This document shows positions 54,740 to 64,000 of a DNA stretch of 64,000 nucleotides, piece after piece. Numbering within the stretch: position 1 is the first letter of the stretch; each line of letters begins with the position of its first letter. The translations under genes were made by a program, and so were the position numbers. This DNA is from an uncultured Paracoccaceae bacterium (GTDB taxonomy: Bacteria > Pseudomonadota > Alphaproteobacteria > Rhodobacterales > Rhodobacteraceae): contig CANLDA010000012.1 of the NCBI GenBank assembly GCA_947489325.1, positions 1 to 64,000 on the forward strand, read 5' to 3'. The notes under the pieces were generated by a model. The model searched no databases. It worked only from the letters and a program-made list of their open reading frames with translations, and was not told the origin of the DNA.

Positions 54740-55990
54740 ATGCGTTATTCTGGATTCAAAGTAATCAGAGAGGCCCTGCGTGGCCATAAAGGGTGGGGGC
54801 CAGCATGGCGCGACCCAGAACCCAAATCCCATTACGACATCATCATCATCGGTGGTGGCGGCCACGGTCTGGCAACAGCCCACTATCTTGCCAAGATTTA
54901 TGGTCAACGCAATGTCGCGGTGATTGAAAAAGGTTGGATCGGTGGCGGCAACGTCGGTCGAAATACGACGATCATACGTTCCAACTATTTGTTGGACGGA
55001 AACGAGCCGTTTTACGAATTCTCGCTGAAATTGTGGGAAGGTCTGGAGCAGGACCTGAACTATAACGCGATGGTCAGCCAGCGCGGTATCATGAACCTGA
55101 TCCATTCGGATGCGCAGCGCGATGCCTTTACACGTCGCGGCAACGCAATGATCCTGAATGGTGCAGACGCAGAACTGCTGGACGAGGCGCAAATTCGTGC
55201 GGAATACCCGTTCCTGAATTTCAATGATGCGCGGTTCCCGATCAAAGGCGGCCTTGCCCAGCGTCGCGGCGGCACAGTACGCCACGATGCGGTTGCGTGG
55301 GGATATGCGCGTGGTGCGGATCAGAACGGTGTCGACATCATCCAAAATTGCGAAGTCACGGGCTTTCGCATTGAGGACGGCAAATGTCTGGGTGTAGAAA
55401 CATCCAAAGGCTTTATCGGCGCGAACAAAGTGGGCTGTGCGGTTGCCGGCAACTCTGGTCGTATGATGAGCAAGGCAGGCATGCGTCTACCCATCGAAAG
55501 CCACGTCTTGCAGGCGTTTGTGTCCGAGGGCCTAAAGCCGGTTCTGCCAGGTGTTATCACCTTTGGCGCAGGGCATTTTTACGTCAGCCAATCAGACAAA
55601 GGCGGTCTTGTATTTGGGGGCGATTTGGACGGCTATAACACCTATGCACAACGCGGCAACCTGCCCGTGGTTGAAGACGTTTGCGAGGGCGGCATGGGCC
55701 TGATGCCAATGATTGGTCGTGCGCGTTTGTTGCGGATGTGGGGTGGTATTATGGATATGTCGATGGACGGATCACCCATTATCGACCGCACCCATGTAGA
55801 TGGCCTCTATTTCAATGGCGGCTGGTGTTACGGCGGGTTCAAGGCGACCCCGGCGTCGGGCTATTGCTTTGCACACCTTCTGGCCAACGATGCACCGCAC
55901 CCGGTGGCTACGGCATATCGGTTTGACCGCTTTGATAAAGGGCGAATGATCGACGAAAAAGGCATGGGCAATCAGCCCAACTTGCATTGA
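54740..55990 (+). CDS. soxB: Sarcosine oxidase, beta subunit
   Basis: The 416-residue DAO-type flavoprotein has dinucleotide motif IIIGGGGHGLATAHYLA and the SoxB landmark GGNVGRNTTIIRSNYL. His182 in GTVRHDAV sits where the covalent-FMN histidine is found in this family. It forms the sarcosine-oxidising site of the heterotetramer. AGAGGTC lies nine bases before ATG 54740; the 13 residues upstream in frame fall within the leader hairpin. These sox genes act on sarcosine, not sulfur. Confidence 0.94.
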   Translation: MRYSGFKVIREALRGHKGWGPAWRDPEPKSHYDIIIIGGGGHGLATAHYLAKIYGQRNVAVIEKGWIGGGNVGRNTTIIRSNYLLDGNEPFYEFSLKLWEGLEQDLNYNAMVSQRGIMNLIHSDAQRDAFTRRGNAMILNGADAELLDEAQIRAEYPFLNFNDARFPIKGGLAQRRGGTVRHDAVAWGYARGADQNGVDIIQNCEVTGFRIEDGKCLGVETSKGFIGANKVGCAVAGNSGRMMSKAGMRLPIESHVLQAFVSEGLKPVLPGVITFGAGHFYVSQSDKGGLVFGGDLDGYNTYAQRGNLPVVEDVCEGGMGLMPMIGRARLLRMWGGIMDMSMDGSPIIDRTHVDGLYFNGGWCYGGFKATPASGYCFAHLLANDAPHPVATAYRFDRFDKGRMIDEKGMGNQPNLH

Positions 55991-56003
55991 GGAGGCTCGG
56001 AAT

Positions 56004-56291
56004 ATGATTATCAATCACCCACTTCTTGGCCCTCGCGATAGTGCCGAATTTGTTTATCTGGGCGACGCCACGTTGATTGACCGGCCTGACTGGCAATCCG
56101 AAACCGCGCTGAAAGATTTTAGCGATTACGCCTATTTGCGGGACAACCCGGCAGGCGAACACCGCGAGTTGTGGTTTCACGAAGGCGGCGACCGCTCTTG
56201 GTTGGTCGTGACCCGCAACACCCTTACCCATGAAATTTCCAAGGTAGAGCTGGCCCGCGATGTGGCCCGCGCCCGGGGGCGCAGCAAATGA
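56004..56291 (+). CDS. soxD: Sarcosine oxidase, delta subunit lacking the zinc cysteines
   Basis: The 95-residue protein aligns with SoxD in full (LLGPRDSAEFVYLGDA, YLRDNPAGEHRELWFHEGG, LVVTRNTLTHEI). Usual SoxD binds zinc with two N-terminal Cys (CP-x-CG), a His and a later Cys. Here the N-terminal pair reads His5 and Leu8, the central His is kept in WFHEGGDR, and the last Cys position is Asp. So no Cys remains in the protein. AGGAGG precedes the ATG; the stop overlaps soxA. Confidence 0.88.
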   Translation: MIINHPLLGPRDSAEFVYLGDATLIDRPDWQSETALKDFSDYAYLRDNPAGEHRELWFHEGGDRSWLVVTRNTLTHEISKVELARDVARARGRSK

Positions 56292-59233
56292 GTCAGAAAA
56301 ACCGTTTGAGCGGCGGTCAGATTGACCGCAACACCACGCTGAATTTCACTTTTGACGGCAAGCGCTACACAGCGCATCCAGGTGACACACTGGCCTCGGC
56401 CCTATTGGCCAATGGTGTGCGTTTGATGGGGCGGTCCTTTAAGTATCACCGCCCGCGTGGCGTATTGACCGCAGGATCAGAAGAACCCAACGCGATTGTC
56501 GAATTGCGCAGTGGCAACCGTCAGGAACCCAACACGCGTGCCACCACCATTGAAATGTTCGATGGTCTGAGCGCGAATTCCCAAAACCGCTGGCCCAGCC
56601 TGAAATTTGACGCCATGGCGATCAATGATCGGTTTTCCAATTTCCTGACTGCTGGATTTTATTACAAAACATTCATGTGGCCTGCGGCGTTCTGGGAAAA
56701 AATCTATGAACCGATTATCCGTAAGGCTGCCGGTCTTGGGTCTTTGTCAATGCAAGAAGACCCTGATGAATACGACAAGGGCTTTCGTCACTGTGATCTG
56801 CTGATCATTGGTGCCGGACCGTCGGGTTTGATGGCAGCACTGACAGCAGCACGGTCAGGTGCCGACGTGATAGTCGCTGACGAAGATTTCGCCATGGGGG
56901 GACGTCTGAACAGCGAAACCTTGTCGATTAATGATGCGGCGGCAACCGATTGGGTTGCGCAATCCGTGGCAGAACTGTCTTCCATGCCAAATGTGCGTCT
57001 GATGCCACGCACCACTGTTATTGGCGCGTTTGATCACGGTATTTATGGCGCTGTGGAACGTGTAGGCGACCACCTTGCCTCGCAACCAGCGGGTAAACCA
57101 CGTCAGATTCTGTGGCGCATCTACACCAAGCGTGCGATTCTGTGCGCAGGGGCCACTGAACGCCCGATTGCCTTTGAAAACAACGATCGCCCCGGTGTGA
57201 TGTTGGCCAGTGCGCTGCGTACATACGCAAATCGTTTTGCGGCGACACCTGCGCAGCGTGTGGCGGTCTTTACCAACAATGATGACGGGCATCGCACTGC
57301 GGCCGATCTGCACGCCAAGGGCGTGAAAATCGCCGCCGTGGTGGATACGCGTCCTGATGCGCCAACCAGCATGGACTATGAAGTTCTGGCCGGGGCACAG
57401 GTTGTGGACAGCAAAGGCCGTCTTGGTCTGACATTTGTTGAGGTCAAACAAGCGGACGGGTCAAACCGTACACTGGAATGTGGCGCGTTGGGTGTGTCGG
57501 GTGGTTGGAACCCCAACGTACATCTGACATGTCATCAACGCGGACGTCCAACATGGAATGATGAACTGGCGGCCTTTGTGCCGGGTGATGATCTGCCAGT
57601 AGGTCTGAGCGTGGCTGGAGCTGCGACAGGTGGGCTTTCCACCCACGCAGCGCTTGAAAGTGGCGCCAAGGCGGCCAAGGCTGCGCTGGGTCTGAAAGGA
57701 CGTTTACCCAAATTGCCAGAGGCTGAAGATGCGCCCGTGTCCATGACCCCGTTCTGGTACGTCAAAGGCGCGCAGCGTGCATGGTTAGATCAGCAAAATG
57801 ATGTGACGGTCAAGGATGTGAAATTGTCCCATCAGGAAGGGTTCATTTCGGTCGAACATCTCAAGCGGTATACGACGCTGGGGATGGCAACGGATCAGGG
57901 CAAAACATCCAACATGGGTGCGCTGGCGATCATGGCCGAACTGACCGGGAAATCCATTCCTGAAACAGGTACCACGATCTTCCGCCCCCCTTATACCCCT
58001 GTACCGATTGCCACGATGGCAGGCCGGATGCGCGGTATGGAATTCCACCCAACCCGCCTGACGCCCTCACATTATTGGGCCAAAGAACAGGGCGCTGTGT
58101 TTGTCGAAGTTGGAAACTGGATGCGTGCGCAGTGGTTCCCCAAGCCAGGTGAAACCCATTGGCGCCAATCAGTGGATCGCGAAATCAGCCAAACCCGCGC
58201 CTCTGTTGGGATCTGTGATTGTACCACTTTGGGCAAGATTGATGTGCAGGGCACAGATGCGGCCGAATTCCTGAACAAAGTGTACTGCAATGCCTTTGCC
58301 AAGCTGGCGGTGGGCAAGACACGCTATGGTCTGATGCTGCGAGAAGATGGCATTGCCATGGACGACGGCACCGCCGCGCGTATGGCAGAGGATCATTTCG
58401 TGGTGACCACCACAACTGCCAAGGCCGGCAACGTGTATCAGCACATGGAATTTGTGCGTCAGTGTCTCTATCCTGACATGGATGTGCAGTTGATTTCCAC
58501 AACCGAAGCCTGGGCACAGATCGCGGTGGCTGGTCCAAATTCACGCAAGTTGCTGCAAAAGATTGTCGATCCGGAATTTGATATTTCCAACGAAGGCTTC
58601 CCCTTTATGGGCTGTGGCAAGATCACCGTCTGCGGTGGGCTGCGCGCGCGTTTGTTCCGTATTTCTTTCTCGGGCGAGCTGGCCTTTGAAATTGCGGTGC
58701 CTGCGCGCTATGGCGACGCCATGATGCGCCGTCTGATGTCCGAGGGTAAGGAATTCGGTGTTGTCCCATATGGCACCGAAGCCTTGGGTGCGATGCGGAT
58801 CGAAAAAGGCCACGCGGCCGGCAATGAGCTGAACGGCACAACCACGGCGTTGAACCTTGGAATGGGGCGTATGGTGTCCAAGAAAAAGGACAGCATCGGG
58901 TCAACCTTGTCAGAACGCGAAGGTCTGAACGAAGAGGGTGCGCTGATGTTGGTAGGTGTAAAACCTGTTGATGACACGCAGAAAATCACAGCTGGGGCGC
59001 ATCTGATGAATGTCGATGGCCCGGTCGATGCCGCGCATGATCAGGGTTATGTCACCTCGGCGGCCTATTCCCCGTCGATTAGCAGCTCCATCGGTTTGGC
59101 GTTCCTGAAAAATGGGGGCGAACGCAAAGGTGAAAAAATGCGCCTTGTGTCACCCCTGACCAATTTGACGGTGGATGTTGAAATCGTATCCGCCCATTTT
59201 GTTGACCCTGAAGGAGAGCGTCTCCGTGCATGA
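56288..59233 (+). CDS. soxA: Sarcosine oxidase, alpha subunit
   Basis: The 981-residue protein has an N-terminal 2Fe-2S-like fold without cluster cysteines (YTAHPGDTLASALLANGV), a FAD/NAD domain (LIIGAGPSGLMAALTAARSG, near 170-190), and a C-terminal GcvT folate domain (VGICDCTTLGKIDVQG, FSGELAFEIAVPA). It binds NAD and makes methylene-tetrahydrofolate from the methyl group. ATG 56288 overlaps soxD; the stop overlaps soxG. Confidence 0.94.
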   Translation: MSQKNRLSGGQIDRNTTLNFTFDGKRYTAHPGDTLASALLANGVRLMGRSFKYHRPRGVLTAGSEEPNAIVELRSGNRQEPNTRATTIEMFDGLSANSQNRWPSLKFDAMAINDRFSNFLTAGFYYKTFMWPAAFWEKIYEPIIRKAAGLGSLSMQEDPDEYDKGFRHCDLLIIGAGPSGLMAALTAARSGADVIVADEDFAMGGRLNSETLSINDAAATDWVAQSVAELSSMPNVRLMPRTTVIGAFDHGIYGAVERVGDHLASQPAGKPRQILWRIYTKRAILCAGATERPIAFENNDRPGVMLASALRTYANRFAATPAQRVAVFTNNDDGHRTAADLHAKGVKIAAVVDTRPDAPTSMDYEVLAGAQVVDSKGRLGLTFVEVKQADGSNRTLECGALGVSGGWNPNVHLTCHQRGRPTWNDELAAFVPGDDLPVGLSVAGAATGGLSTHAALESGAKAAKAALGLKGRLPKLPEAEDAPVSMTPFWYVKGAQRAWLDQQNDVTVKDVKLSHQEGFISVEHLKRYTTLGMATDQGKTSNMGALAIMAELTGKSIPETGTTIFRPPYTPVPIATMAGRMRGMEFHPTRLTPSHYWAKEQGAVFVEVGNWMRAQWFPKPGETHWRQSVDREISQTRASVGICDCTTLGKIDVQGTDAAEFLNKVYCNAFAKLAVGKTRYGLMLREDGIAMDDGTAARMAEDHFVVTTTTAKAGNVYQHMEFVRQCLYPDMDVQLISTTEAWAQIAVAGPNSRKLLQKIVDPEFDISNEGFPFMGCGKITVCGGLRARLFRISFSGELAFEIAVPARYGDAMMRRLMSEGKEFGVVPYGTEALGAMRIEKGHAAGNELNGTTTALNLGMGRMVSKKKDSIGSTLSEREGLNEEGALMLVGVKPVDDTQKITAGAHLMNVDGPVDAAHDQGYVTSAAYSPSISSSIGLAFLKNGGERKGEKMRLVSPLTNLTVDVEIVSAHFVDPEGERLRA

Positions 59234-59786
59234 TCTGACCCCTATCACCGCTTTGGGCGGAACTGCCGCGCAGGTTGATAAAGTTGCTGATGTGACCTGC
59301 ACCGAGGTGCCCGAGGTGGCGCTGACATCGGTTGCCGCGCGTCTTGGTAAAGAGGCCGCAGCCGCAAAAGCCATAAAGAAACTGTTGGGTGCGGCCGCCC
59401 CTGACGTGGGTAAATTCGCCGATGCGACTCTGAACGCATTTTGGATGGCGCCCAGTCAATGGATGGTTGAGGCGCCTTTTGACACCCATGAAGATCTGGC
59501 GGATCAAGCCAAGGCTGCGGTAGATTCTAGCGCGTCCGTGGTGGAGCAAACCGACGCATGGACGCGGTTTGATTTGTCGGGTGGGCAGGTGTTGGCCGTG
59601 ATGGAATTGCTGTGCAACACCGACAGCCGCCGTATGGAGGTTGGGGCAGCTGTGCGCACCTCGATTCACCACCTTGGCTGTTTTGTGTTGCGTCGTGGTG
59701 ATCAAGATTTCAGCATTTACGCCCCGCGTGCCTCTGCTGGATCTGTACATCATGCCATCGTGACCGGAATGCGGTCTGCTTTGTAA
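59226..59786 (+). CDS. soxG: Sarcosine oxidase, gamma subunit
   Basis: The 186-residue SoxG protein has LGAAAPDVGKFADATLNAFWMAPSQWMVEAP near the middle and the trailing STSIHHLGCF-like region, here RTSIHHLGCFVLRRG. A GTG at 59226 follows AGGAG by ten bases and overlaps the end of soxA. The longer frame to 59175 lies inside soxA and is not used. Last gene of soxBDAG. Confidence 0.9.
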   Translation: MHDLTPITALGGTAAQVDKVADVTCTEVPEVALTSVAARLGKEAAAAKAIKKLLGAAAPDVGKFADATLNAFWMAPSQWMVEAPFDTHEDLADQAKAAVDSSASVVEQTDAWTRFDLSGGQVLAVMELLCNTDSRRMEVGAAVRTSIHHLGCFVLRRGDQDFSIYAPRASAGSVHHAIVTGMRSAL

Positions 59787-59791
59787 AATCA

Positions 59792-59830
59792 ACGCCTGAT
59801 TTGGATATCCATGTCAGGCGTCGCGTTTTG
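59792..59830 (+). terminator. Hairpin after soxG
   Basis: ACGCCTGA (59792-59799) pairs perfectly with TCAGGCGT (59814-59821), followed by CGCGTTTT. It overlaps the stop of the convergent LysR gene and probably serves both. Confidence 0.65.
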
Positions 59831-60710
59831 CACTGAAGTATACCACCAAATGATCAATAACGGCGCGGATGCGTGCGGTAAGGTGTCGACTGGGCGGATA
59901 CACGGCATACAGGCCAATGGTGCGGGCCTCATACTCCTTAAACAACAGGCGCAAGCGGCCACTTTCGATAAAGGGTTCCGCAGTATACAGTGGTGTGCGT
60001 CCAATACCCAACCCATCAGCGGCCATATGGGCCACGGCGCGCGGTGAATTTGCCTTGAAATTGCCGCTGACGGGAATGGATTGCACGGTGCCATCAATCC
60101 GAAAATCCCAATTTTCCACATGCACTGTTGTGGTCCGTAACAGGCAATTGTGGATCGCAAGGGCATCTGGCGTAGTCGGCGTGCCATGCAGATCAAGGTA
60201 ATCAGGTGAGGCGCAGCACACGATCCGCATGTCCATCAGCTTTTTCGCAACAAGGCTGGAATCCTTCAGATCCCCAAACCGCACTGCCAGATCAAAACCT
60301 TCATCAATCACCGATACGTGGTGATCTGACAGGTGCAACTCAATCGATACCTTGGGATGGATGGCCTGAAAGGGTTTGAGCGCATGCACCAGCTGTTTGC
60401 TGCCAAACCCGGTGGGGGCGGTGATACGGATAGGCCCGGCGAGTTCAGATTGGCGGGCCTGAACAAGCCCCTCTAATTCGTCAAACTGATCAAGCAAGGG
60501 CAAACAACGTGTGTAATATGCCCGCCCGGTTTCCGTCAGGTTGACGCTTCGGGTGGTGCGATGAAACAACTGTGCGCCAAGGCGTTCTTCTAGTTGGCGC
60601 ACGTATTTGCTGGCAAGTTTGGTGCTGATGCCAAGGCGTTTGGCCCCCTCGGTAAAAGAGCCATGCGCGGCTATGGCGGCAAACGTGCGCATTCCGGTCA
60701 GTGTGTCCAT
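59814..60710 (-). CDS. LysR-family transcriptional regulator
   Basis: The 298-residue LTTR has HTH GSFTEGAKRLGISTKLASKYVRQLEERLG and a C-terminal domain of the CrgA-like group (LAGPIRITAPTGFGSKQLVHAL). ATG 60710 is chosen; a TTG codon precedes it. It is divergent from the GST gene with about 120 bases between and is the likely regulator of that gene or operon. Confidence 0.88.
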   Translation of the reverse strand: MDTLTGMRTFAAIAAHGSFTEGAKRLGISTKLASKYVRQLEERLGAQLFHRTTRSVNLTETGRAYYTRCLPLLDQFDELEGLVQARQSELAGPIRITAPTGFGSKQLVHALKPFQAIHPKVSIELHLSDHHVSVIDEGFDLAVRFGDLKDSSLVAKKLMDMRIVCCASPDYLDLHGTPTTPDALAIHNCLLRTTTVHVENWDFRIDGTVQSIPVSGNFKANSPRAVAHMAADGLGIGRTPLYTAEPFIESGRLRLLFKEYEARTIGLYAVYPPSRHLTARIRAVIDHLVVYFSAKRDA

Positions 60711-60831
60711 CAATAATCGCCACAGTGTTCATAATGTTTCGGCAATTAGGTATATTATCGCCGCACTCAATTCAAGTTATATCCCCTACATCATCACGCC
60801 ATATCGGCCGTATTCTTATGAGGGATTGACC

Positions 60832-61452
60832 ATGTCCAACACCATTCGCATCCACAGTTTTGCCACTTCAGGCCACGCTCACCGCGCGGTTCTGTTTGCT
60901 GCCCTTGCAGGCATTGATCACGAGGTGATCGAGGTTGACCTAGCAGGCGGCGCACATAGGCAACCTGATTTTCTTGCTATGAACCCCGCAGGTCAGGTGC
61001 CTGTGATCGAAGACGGTGATACGATTGTCAGCGATGCAAATGCCATTTTGGTGTATCTTGCACGCAAATATGCGCCGTCTTTTATTCCCACCGATCCCGC
61101 GCAAGAGGCTGAGGTGCAGAAATTTCTGACGCTGGCTGCGGGTGAGATGGCCTTTGGTCCGGCGGCGGCTCGTCTGATCACCGTGTTTGGCGCGCCTTTG
61201 GACACAGAATTTTGCCAAACTGTCGCCACCCGGTATCTGGAAAAGATTGAGGTTCACATGAACGGTCGCGAGTTCCTTGTTGGGGATGGCCCCACGATCG
61301 CGGATGTTGCGCTTTACAGTTATACTGCGCACGCACCCGAGGGGAATGTCTCGCTTGAGCCTTATCCAAATGTACGCCGCTTGCTGAGCAACATCGAAGC
61401 CCTGCCGGGTTTTGTACCAATGCCCGCAACAAAAGCCGGCCTAGTGGCCTGA
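60832..61452 (+). CDS. Glutathione S-transferase
   Basis: The 206-residue protein has an N-terminal thioredoxin-like domain (IRIHSFATSGHAHRAVLFAAL, NPAGQVPVIEDGDTIVSDANAILVYLA with cis-Pro and the Ser-Asp glutathione site) and an all-helical C-terminal domain (LVGDGPTIADVALYSY). GAGGGA precedes the ATG. The fused reductase gene follows 22 bases later, so both are likely one LysR-controlled operon. Confidence 0.9.
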   Translation: MSNTIRIHSFATSGHAHRAVLFAALAGIDHEVIEVDLAGGAHRQPDFLAMNPAGQVPVIEDGDTIVSDANAILVYLARKYAPSFIPTDPAQEAEVQKFLTLAAGEMAFGPAAARLITVFGAPLDTEFCQTVATRYLEKIEVHMNGREFLVGDGPTIADVALYSYTAHAPEGNVSLEPYPNVRRLLSNIEALPGFVPMPATKAGLVA

Positions 61453-61474
61453 TCCGATCATGAGGAGGGTCACC

Positions 61475-63541
61475 ATGCTGTCCCCTGAAACACCATCCCC
61501 GTCGCCGTTTCATGCGGGCGAACAGGCCATGCAAGAGCGTGTGGGCAAACGTGACATGATGGAAAAATATGGCCGCATGGTGATCCGCCCATTTATGCCG
61601 GATCAACACCGTAAATTTTTTAACCAACTGCCCTTTGTCGTATTGGGCAGTGTTGATGGGGATGGCTGGCCATGGGCGTCCATGATCACAGGGCAGCCAG
61701 GGTTTATAACCACGCCGACCGCACAACAGATCGACATCAATGGCGCAATCTTGGGTGATGATCCGTTACGCACTTCTTTGCGGACTGGCGCACCCATTGG
61801 AATGTTGGGCATTGAGCTGGAAACCCGTCGCCGCAATCGCGTGAATGCGCGCGTGTCGCAATTTGGCGAGGCCGGGTTTAGCATGTTGGTGGATCAATCC
61901 TTTGGCAATTGTCCTCAGTATATTCAAACCCGTGATCTTTGCATGGTTCGCGATCCGTCGGTTTTGCAATCCTGTCGTGGGCTTGATCAGTTTGAATCTT
62001 TGGACGCGGCTGCCCATGCCTTTATCAGCAACACGGATATGTTTTTTGTATCTAGTTTTGTGCCGACCACTGACAATCCTGAAACTCAAGGCGTGGATGT
62101 ATCCCATCGCGGTGGCCGGGCAGGGTTTATTAAGGTTAATGGTAACACGCTGACCATCCCGGATTACGCCGGCAACCACCATTTCAACACGCTTGGCAAT
62201 TTTCTGATGCACCCGAAGGCAGGCTTGATTTTTCCGGATTTTAACACTGGGGATGTCACGATGTTGACGGGGACGGTTGAATTGCTGTCTGCGGATAATC
62301 CAGAGATTCATGCCTTTGATGGGGCGGAACGAGGGTGGCGGTTTACGCTGCACCGTGGTGTGCGTTTGCACGATGCTTTGCCATTTCGGGCGGCGATCCA
62401 AGAATGGTCTCCCAACAGTTTGCTGGCGGGAGATTGGGCGCAAGCCAACGCACGGATGCAAGCAGATGCCGCGCGCGATCAGTGGCGCCCGTTTCGTGTG
62501 GCCAAGATACGCGATGAAAGTAGTGTTATTCGATCAATTTATCTGGAACCGTCGGACGGGGTGGTCATGTCCTCGTTTCAGGCAGGGCAATTCCTAACGG
62601 TTCGCGCGAAACCTCAAGGTGCACAAAAACTGCAAACCCGAACCTATACTTTGTCGTCGGCACCCGGCGATGAAATGTACCGTATCTCTGTTAAGCGTGA
62701 AGAAGGCGGTGCCATGTCCACCCATATGCATGACTGGGTGCAGGTGGGTGATTTTCTAGAGGCAAAAGCACCTAAAGGGGCCTTTTACATTGATGCCAGC
62801 GTGCGGCGTCCGGCGGTTCTGCTCGCTGCGGGCGTTGGCATTACGCCAATGATGTCAATGGCACGCCATGTCGTGAACGAAGGGCGACGCAGTCGTCATT
62901 ATCGCCCTTTGACAATTTTCCATGCAGCACAAACCACTGATCAACGCGCCTTTTATAAGGAAATGCGTCTCATGGAACAGCAAAGTGGTGGTGCCATTCG
63001 ATATGTGTCCTTTGTCGGAAAACCTAAGGAAGATGAAATGCAGGGATTGCATTTTAATGGGGTTGGACGTCTTGGCATCAATGTGTTGCAAAGCAATTTG
63101 ATGCTGGATGACTATGATGCTTTTGTCTGTGGTCCCCCTGTGTTTATGCAGTCGATGTATGATGACCTACGACGCCTTGGAGTGCGTGACGATCATATTT
63201 TTGCTGAGGCCTTTGGCCCTGCATCGCTAACACGTGATGTTGCGCTCACCTCAGTGCCAGCGCCAGAGGAGGCGGACATGGCGACCCTTAGCTTTGCGGT
63301 CTCTGGCTTTGAACAACGCTGGAATGCAGGTGATCCCACGATTTTAGAAACCGCAGAGGCCCATGGCCTCACCCCGGATTTCTCTTGCCGGTCGGGCAGC
63401 TGTGGCAGCTGTGCGACCCGATTGCTGAAAGGCAAAGTAAGCTATCGCACACCAATCACAGCGGAACATGCAAAGGATGAAATTCTGATTTGTTGTGCAG
63501 TACCCGCCAAGAACTGTGACACACTTATCCTTGATTTATGA
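61475..63541 (+). CDS. PNPOx-like / FAD reductase / [2Fe-2S] ferredoxin fusion
   Basis: The 688-residue protein has three parts: a pyridoxamine-phosphate-oxidase-like split barrel (about 40-220), a ferredoxin-reductase module (about 335-570; RTYTLSSAP for [14 protein letters not shown] and CGPPVFM for NAD), and a plant-type [2Fe-2S] domain with Cys638, Cys643, Cys646 and Cys673 or Cys674. It may pass electrons from NAD(P)H to an oxygenase or reductase, or oxidise a small molecule itself. GAGGAGG precedes ATG 61475. The substrate is unknown. Confidence 0.85.
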   Translation: MLSPETPSPSPFHAGEQAMQERVGKRDMMEKYGRMVIRPFMPDQHRKFFNQLPFVVLGSVDGDGWPWASMITGQPGFITTPTAQQIDINGAILGDDPLRTSLRTGAPIGMLGIELETRRRNRVNARVSQFGEAGFSMLVDQSFGNCPQYIQTRDLCMVRDPSVLQSCRGLDQFESLDAAAHAFISNTDMFFVSSFVPTTDNPETQGVDVSHRGGRAGFIKVNGNTLTIPDYAGNHHFNTLGNFLMHPKAGLIFPDFNTGDVTMLTGTVELLSADNPEIHAFDGAERGWRFTLHRGVRLHDALPFRAAIQEWSPNSLLAGDWAQANARMQADAARDQWRPFRVAKIRDESSVIRSIYLEPSDGVVMSSFQAGQFLTVRAKPQGAQKLQTRTYTLSSAPGDEMYRISVKREEGGAMSTHMHDWVQVGDFLEAKAPKGAFYIDASVRRPAVLLAAGVGITPMMSMARHVVNEGRRSRHYRPLTIFHAAQTTDQRAFYKEMRLMEQQSGGAIRYVSFVGKPKEDEMQGLHFNGVGRLGINVLQSNLMLDDYDAFVCGPPVFMQSMYDDLRRLGVRDDHIFAEAFGPASLTRDVALTSVPAPEEADMATLSFAVSGFEQRWNAGDPTILETAEAHGLTPDFSCRSGSCGSCATRLLKGKVSYRTPITAEHAKDEILICCAVPAKNCDTLILDL

Positions 63542-63558
63542 AACGAATGGAGACCCAA

Positions 63559-64000
63559 ATGGAAACCCGCCCCCCATTACCGCCCTTTACCCATGAAACC
63601 GCCAGTCAAAAGGTACGCATGGCCGAAGATGGTTGGAACAGCCGTGATGCCACCAAGGTGGCACGGGCCTATACGCCAGATACCAAATGGCGCAACCGGG
63701 CCACGTTTGTGACCAACCGTGCCGAGGCAGAAGCATTTTTAGCTGCTAAATGGACCCGCGAGATGGATTATCGTCTGATCAAAGAGCTGTGGGCATTTAC
63801 AGAAAACCGCATCGCGGTACGCTATGCGTATGAATGGCACGACGACAGTGGAAATTGGTTTCGCTCTTATGGCAATGAAAACTGGGAATTTGCCGAAAGT
63901 GGCCTGATGCAAAACCGCTTTGCCAGCATCAACGACCTGCCTATTGCCGCAGCAGATCGTAAATTTCACTGGCCCCTAGGGCGTCGCCCTGACGACCATC
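63559..64000 (+). CDS. DUF1348 (NTF2-like) protein, partial at window edge
   Basis: The frame from ATG 63559 (GGAGA just upstream) runs 147 codons to the window edge without a stop. It reads [29 protein letters not shown] then [46 protein letters not shown] and [12 protein letters not shown], the DUF1348 pattern of the NTF2-like fold. Family members are usually about 155-160 residues, so only the tail is missing. Same strand as the fusion gene 18 bases upstream; likely one operon. Confidence 0.85.
   Translation, partial: METRPPLPPFTHETASQKVRMAEDGWNSRDATKVARAYTPDTKWRNRATFVTNRAEAEAFLAAKWTREMDYRLIKELWAFTENRIAVRYAYEWHDDSGNWFRSYGNENWEFAESGLMQNRFASINDLPIAAADRKFHWPLGRRPDDH

Noticed and set aside
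54740-59786. Sulfur-oxidation (thiosulfate) sox operon
   Set aside because: The proteins are sarcosine oxidase subunits; the shared gene names are misleading.
1-64000. tRNA, rRNA, CRISPR arrays, insertion sequences or prophage
   Set aside because: None was recognised on reading through both strands; no transposase, integrase or regular repeat-spacer pattern was seen.

Overview
The window looks like a chromosomal segment of a marine Roseobacter-clade alphaproteobacterium (Rhodobacterales). This is inferred from protein character (EtfBA, PotABCD-type importers, TMADH-family flavoproteins, sarcosine oxidase, a clade I nosCRZDFYLX-like cluster) and from many short ATGA/TAATG operon overlaps. No rRNA, tRNA, CRISPR array, transposase or phage gene was seen.

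Layout: 1-2.3 kb holds etfB (with the first codons of etfA) and aspA. 3.0-7.0 kb is a polyamine-type ABC importer closed by a strong terminator. 7.0-10.7 kb has a LuxR-type regulator divergent from a TMADH-family flavoprotein and a small cupin. 10.7-13.4 kb has a LysR gene divergent from a DUF4405/DUF3500 pair. 13.6-18.6 kb carries an ATP-grasp protein, a GNAT, a VOC protein, a C45 acyltransferase/hydrolase and a nitrilase-family amidase. 19.2-21.3 kb is a BKACE (DUF849) gene coupled to a class III aminotransferase. 21.3-29.3 kb is a seven-gene minus-strand operon: TMADH-family enzyme, PuuA-like glutamine synthetase, cupin and a PotFGHI importer, divergent from a BetI-like TetR gene. 30.1-33.7 kb is a tightly coupled M20 / diaminopropionate ammonia-lyase / M24 operon. 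34.0-34.8 kb is bfd-bfr. 35.0-37.4 kb is a dimethylglycine/sarcosine dehydrogenase-like protein. 37.5-40.5 kb is an LLM flavoprotein / tautomerase / hydrolase operon with a LysR gene. 40.8-41.7 kb is a DUF4142/cupredoxin pair. 41.7-44.1 kb has a LysR gene and an amidase. 44.1-53.1 kb is the nitrous-oxide reductase cluster, with a perfect FNR-type box at its head. 53.2-54.5 kb is an MmgE/PrpD gene. 54.7-59.8 kb is sarcosine oxidase soxBDAG. 59.8-64 kb has a LysR gene, a GST, a PNPOx-reductase-ferredoxin fusion and a DUF1348 gene cut by the window edge.

The common theme is uptake and oxidative breakdown of (methylated) amines and polyamine-like compounds. Two importers are each linked to a TMADH-family flavoenzyme and a small cupin, with EtfBA as a likely electron acceptor and two folate-type demethylating systems (DMGDH-like and SoxBDAG) nearby. 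The nos genes add anaerobic respiration of N2O. The substrates of the two TMADH-like modules cannot be told from the sequence. These modules are my best candidate for an undescribed pathway.
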